From Chara braunii (lineage: Eukaryota > Streptophyta > Charophyceae > Charales > Characeae), in NCBI GenBank assembly GCA_003427395.1, contig BFEA01000811.1, positions 79,134 through 101,831 of the forward strand: a stretch of 22,698 bases of DNA. The letters are read 5' to 3'. This document shows positions 19,488 to 22,698 of the stretch, piece by piece; position 1 is the stretch's first letter, and each line of letters starts with the position of its first letter. The position numbers were made by a program, and so were the translations under genes. The notes beneath the pieces are model-generated. The model made no database searches. It was not told the origin of the DNA and saw nothing but the letters and a program-made list of their open reading frames with translations.

Positions 19488-19886
19488 CTGAGCACCCTGC
19501 ACCACCGTGACGAGGGGCTGATACAAAAAAAAAAAGCCTTGCTCTCTCACAACTGCTGTGGTGCAAGCCTACCCCGTGGGCTGGGGCTTGTTCCAAGTTT
19601 GGTAGCTTGGTTGGTTGGTGTTCCCCCGTACTATACATAGAGTAGCGAGACAATGAGAGAGAATGAGATGGATGTGAAGTAATATACATAGGTAGATTGA
19701 GAGAATAATTTAGATTTGTTAAAAAAAAAAAAAAAAGTTGGTAGATGCTGCCATTGCTGCCTGAGAGGTTGAGGGAGAACGTGCTAATGACCTAGTCGGA
19801 TTATTTCTCCATCCTCTAAAGATAATGTGTAAAAGGGGTTCCTCCTCCTGGCTCGTTTGGTTTCCCTTTGGGCATCAGCTTTTGAA

Positions 19887-20061
19887 TCGCCAGTACTTAG
19901 CGCATACATAGGCTGCGGGCCCCTCGCTGCAACTTTCGGAGGCCGTAAACGTGACACCGGGCCTCAATGAGATTTATAAACCGCAGCCTACGGGCCCCTA
20001 AAGTTGCAGCGTGTATAAGGACAAGGGGCCTCAGCCGATGTATGGCCCAAGGACTGGTGGT
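19887..20061. repeat. Fold-back element, family A
   Basis: The left arm begins GCCAGTACTTAGCGCATACA and the right arm, reverse-complemented, begins CCACCAGTCCTTGGGCCATA. Both continue through a GGCTG(C/A)GG block and share GCTGCAACTTT further in. The element is about 175 bp. It matches the copies at 2872 and 21006 in the terminal block. Confidence 0.65.
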
Positions 20062-20340
20062 GTAATATAATATGTCCCGATTCACCGCATGTCATGCGGA
20101 CGCCTATCCAATAGCTATCTTGACAAATTTTTGTGTAGTCTTTCCACGAGCGTACCTGCCACCCTCTTCTTTGACGAAGAAGGTGATCGTCATCGTTGAC
20201 ATTCAGGTGTCCCTTCATCTTCCAAGCAGCATGGACCAGTTGCTTGTACTCTTGTACCGGACCTCTCTTCCCTACCTCGCGGGTTCCAAGACTAGCCTAT
20301 AAATCTAAGGCCATTTTGGAGAAGGATGCAGGGTTATGAT
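20062..20340. other. Intergenic, no recognisable gene
   Basis: This is about 280 bp between a family A and a family B element. Overlapping short open frames on both strands show no family resemblance. Confidence 0.35.
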
Positions 20341-20454
20341 ACTAAGTCTTCCCCTGAATACAAGGTACAGTCATTATAGCTGAATCTGGGGTATCTTTCA
20401 GTCTAAATTCAGCTGTAATGACCGTACGTTGTATTGGGCGGAAACGACTGTAGT
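20341..20454. repeat. Short inverted-repeat element, family B, diverged
   Basis: The left arm (20341-20387) reads ACTAAGTCTTCCCCTGAATA, then CAAGGTACAGTCATTATAGC. The right arm (20404-20454), reverse-complemented, reads ACTACAGTCGTTTCCGCCCA, then ATACAACGTACGGTCATTAC and AGCTGAATTTA. The inner halves pair better than the tips. The element is 114 bp, close to the other complete copies. Confidence 0.65.
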
Positions 20455-21005
20455 AGCTTTTGCAGCCAAAAGATTCCCCGGTGCGCTCAAGGTAACTCGT
20501 TAACAGTATGTTGTACATCGTATTGAGCTTTTGACACTTTTATAACTCCCACCTTCTTCGGCACGATGGTACCCTGTGGACCTTCCGAGCCTCTAGCAGT
20601 GTAAGATTGTCTGTGGCCTTCTGTGCCCTAGTCCTATCGCGAAAGAAGTTCTCAGCGAACAAAGGAGCAAACTGTTGTAGAGTATGCTTTCTTTCCCACA
20701 CGGTTCCATCCCTGGGATAGCCATCATCCTCTGTTAACTGTCTGTTCAACTACGTCGCTACCGACGTTTGCAAGAAGCAGGTAGGTACCAACAATGACCT
20801 CCCTGTGTACCGGTGTGTATCCGTTCATTCTAATTTATACAGTCAGGTACTGCCATCAACCAGGCATCCAGGTTCTCCTCCTCGTCGCCTGCGAAGACGA
20901 CCAGCTGAACCATCCTTGTTTTGGTCGACTTACCAAGAGCTGGCGATGACGGTCCTGCAGATACAGTCACATGTGGTGGAGAGGACTGTATGGTTGGTTA
21001 TACAC
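20455..21005. other. Intergenic, no recognisable gene
   Basis: The DNA is GC-balanced with short open frames on both strands (for example 20540-20749 minus), none recognisable. No repeat copies stand out. Confidence 0.35.
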
Positions 21006-21128
21006 GACCAGCACTTGGCCCATACATCGGCTGCGGGCCCTTGACGTTAATTCTGCTGGGCTTCGGGGCTACCGGACCACAATCGAGCATGGGGTTTTCC
21101 GAGCGCCGGAAGAAAGTGGGCTGGAAGT
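21006..21128. repeat. Family A fragment, left part
   Basis: It begins CCAGCACTTGGCCCATACAT and continues with CGGCTGCGGGCCC, the cleanest example of the family A end. The internal block CTTCGGGGCTACCGGACCAC follows at 21061-21080. The right arm is missing; the fragment stops where a family B element begins at 21129. Confidence 0.6.
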
Positions 21129-21226
21129 ACTACCGTCTTCACCCCGAATAGAACGCCTGGTCATTATCGCTGCATCTGGACAGAAAATATAATGACCGTA
21201 CGTTGTATTCGGGGGAAGAAGGTAGT
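21129..21226. repeat. Short inverted-repeat element, family B
   Basis: The left arm starts ACTACCGTCTTCACCCCGAA and the right arm, reverse-complemented, starts ACTACCTTCTTCCCCCGAAT. Both continue through an AACG block and GGTCATTAT. The element is 98 bp. It abuts the truncated family A copy, consistent with insertion into it. Confidence 0.72.
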
Positions 21227-21533
21227 GGTTTAAGCTAACTGGTCTAAGGTCTCGCGTCCAAGCCTCCAGGGGAGGGGAAAATTGCGGGAACGAAGCAGCC
21301 GGGCCGCCTAACTGTAGTAGGAGTGGCCTCTGAGGCTAAATAAAGGTTGGCAGGTGTAGATCGTGATGAAGGGAACCATTTGAGCTGGATCCCTGAATGC
21401 GGTCCAGCTATAGGTACGCAGTGTGAAGGCGAGCTAGATTGCTGGAAAACACTTTGTCAGTCTCACTGAGACTTCTCTCATCCACACTTCTCAATGCTTC
21501 TCTATTTGCCTCTACTCCCTCTACTAAGGTTTG
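21227..21533. other. Intergenic, no recognisable gene
   Basis: About 300 bp without coding signal, RNA motif or clear repeat. Confidence 0.35.
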
Positions 21534-21584
<51 letters not shown>

Positions 21585-21594
21585 GTATATATAT
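21534..21594. repeat. Compound (TC)n(TA)n microsatellite
   Basis: TC repeats at about 21534-21566 pass directly into TA repeats at 21566-21594, broken once by TGTA. Confidence 0.9.
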
Positions 21595-21617
21595 CCTTGG
21601 AATCAGTCCGTGCCTTC

Positions 21618-21811
21618 AAACCGCCAGTACACGCCCCAAGCCAACTTGGAAAAACTCATGGCTCACTCCAGAAATTCCGGAGGTTTGGGGCCACCGAACC
21701 ACAATGGCTGGCGGCACCAGCGAAGAAAGAAAAAGAGTGCAATGCTGGCTGTTTTGCGAAGCCTGGCGCGCAGTGCGAGTCCGCCAGCCTCGGGTGTATT
21801 TTTGGTGGTTT
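21618..21811. repeat. Fold-back element, family A
   Basis: The left end reads AAACCGCCAGTACACGCCCC and the right end, reverse-complemented, reads AAACCACCAAAAATACACCC. The element is 194 bp. Its internal block TTTGGGGCCACCGAACCACA then ATGGCTGG (about 21684-21710) matches the inside of the copy at 2872-3064, which supports membership despite diverged arms. Confidence 0.55.
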
Positions 21812-22645
21812 AATGGAAGCTTTTCCTCGTGCGCCACATCGTGCTCAACCTGACTAGCAACAACTCAACCTGACTAGCCTGTTGCACTTGACTACCGGTA
21901 GTGGTTCTCCAAGACCCCTGGCTGTGTGATGCCGGCCACTGTCGATGTTGCTACTCCTGACATTGCTGTTCTTCATGCTCAGGTTCGTCTTCCTTCAAAC
22001 CACTGTTTATTCTCCAGTTTCTTTGATGCGAGGTGCCTTGTTGGGTGTCTCTGTGTCTGTAATCTGGTTCTAGGAGGCCCTGGACTGCCCATGCACTGCA
22101 CAAACAACTACTTATTGGCACAAGGACGTAGCCGGAACCGGTGTCGGGACCGGTGGGTCCCGAATAACATCCCGCCACTCGAGAGCCTGTATATAGCCCA
22201 ATTGTGCACGGCAGAGAAATCCGGTGAAGGAGGCAAGATGTCTGGTGTGGCCCTACACCGGGTAATGGCCCCGGGAAATTTTTGTAAAGAGGGTGTACAA
22301 TGGGACACTGGAGCAGGTTTCCAGCGGGTGTTGCTTGGACCGGAGCATCCGGGAGAGCCCCTGCTAGAAGGAGATGCTCGCACCATTCCCTCTAACAGGC
22401 CCTGCGGGGTTTTCAACAACAACAAAAAAAAAAAACAAGAAAAAGACAAAAGGATGCACGGCCTTCTGTTGGCGGGTAGTTGATTGGGTGTGAAAAGACA
22501 ATGCAAACCCAAAATGACAAGCACAACAGTTCAAGCAGTGCTATGATTACTTCCAGATTTAAACTGAAATGTACAGCGTAACTAGTTCTGTAAAACACAA
22601 TGCAGAAGAGCTAACCAGTCTTGATAGCTTACTGTTTTTTTTTTT
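21812..22645. other. Intergenic, possible degraded retroposon with A-rich tail
   Basis: A direct repeat, CTCAACCTGACTAGC, occurs at about 21843 and 21864. An open frame at 21926-22483 (185 codons) resembles no known family and runs into an A-rich tail (CAACAACAAC plus A run) at about 22415-22450, which could be the 3' end of an old retroposed sequence. It is not called as a gene. Confidence 0.3.
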
Positions 22646-22698
22646 TTGTTTGTTTGTTTGTTTGTTTGTTTGTTTGTTTGTTTTTTTTTTTTTTTTTT
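22634..22698. repeat. (GTTT)n microsatellite between poly(T) runs
   Basis: A T run at about 22634-22646 leads into roughly nine GTTT units and then a T run reaching the window edge. The reverse complement looks like an A-rich retroelement tail with CAAA units, but the body of such an element is not identifiable. Confidence 0.85.

Larger units (their letters stand above)
19172..19736 (+). mobile_element. Possible tRNA-derived SINE
   Basis: The word CAGCTCAGTTGGTAGGGC at 19183-19200 closely fits the tRNA D-arm (RNA polymerase III box A). GTTCCTGAATTC at about 19220-19231 could be a degraded box B, about 36 nt downstream. The unit would end in the 16-A run at 19721-19736. No intact tRNA clover-leaf can be drawn, and I see no clear target-site duplication. 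Two strong hairpins lie inside (19338-19377 and 19459-19487). The call rests mainly on box A plus the A tail. Confidence 0.3.

Noticed and set aside
21926-22483. 185-codon frame near the window end
   Set aside because: No known domain, no splice support, and it ends in Lys-rich translation of an A-rich tail. It could hide a short exon (ATGCTCAG|GTTCGT near 21980), but nothing confirms it.

Overview
This is a eukaryotic nuclear window dominated by one gene, a complete copy of the alpha subunit of the COPI vesicle coat (coatomer alpha, COPA), on the + strand. The coding exons are 4650-4857, 6315-6809 and 12332-15285. They join cleanly at GT/AG borders into a 1218-residue protein with no frameshift or internal stop. 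Its length, the acidic linker and the C-terminal ending (ADASGL..CS..QVR) look like the plant-lineage form, so the host is most likely a streptophyte: a land plant or charophyte alga. Long introns in a housekeeping gene and dense simple repeats suggest a large, repeat-rich genome. A Chara-like alga is only a guess.

Layout: 1-2280 is very AT-rich non-coding DNA with a few isolated GC-rich patches, unlike the rest of the window. 2281-4250 is GC-balanced and repeat-derived, including two abutting fold-back elements. 4252-4440 is a compound CA/GA microsatellite about 210 bp upstream of the COPA start codon. Intron 1 (1457 bp) holds a pyrimidine tract of about 535 bp. Intron 2 (5522 bp) holds a 157-bp tandem duplication, 220-bp and 72-bp duplications built around GT/GA microsatellites, a 24-N gap, a 21-bp minisatellite and a small inverted-repeat element. 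After the stop codon comes a probable 3' UTR to about 16020. The remaining 6.7 kb holds no gene that I recognise, but it contains diverged tandem duplications, a possible tRNA-derived SINE, and further copies of two short inverted-repeat families.

The main non-genic result is two apparently undescribed short inverted-repeat (MITE or fold-back) families. Family A is about 175-195 bp, with ends resembling CCAGTACTTGGCCCATACAT. Family B is about 98-114 bp, with ends resembling CTACCGTCTTCCCCCGAATA. Both recur several times here, and in one place a family B copy lies directly against a family A fragment. I see no convincing second protein gene, tRNA, rRNA or CRISPR array. I find no new multi-gene system.
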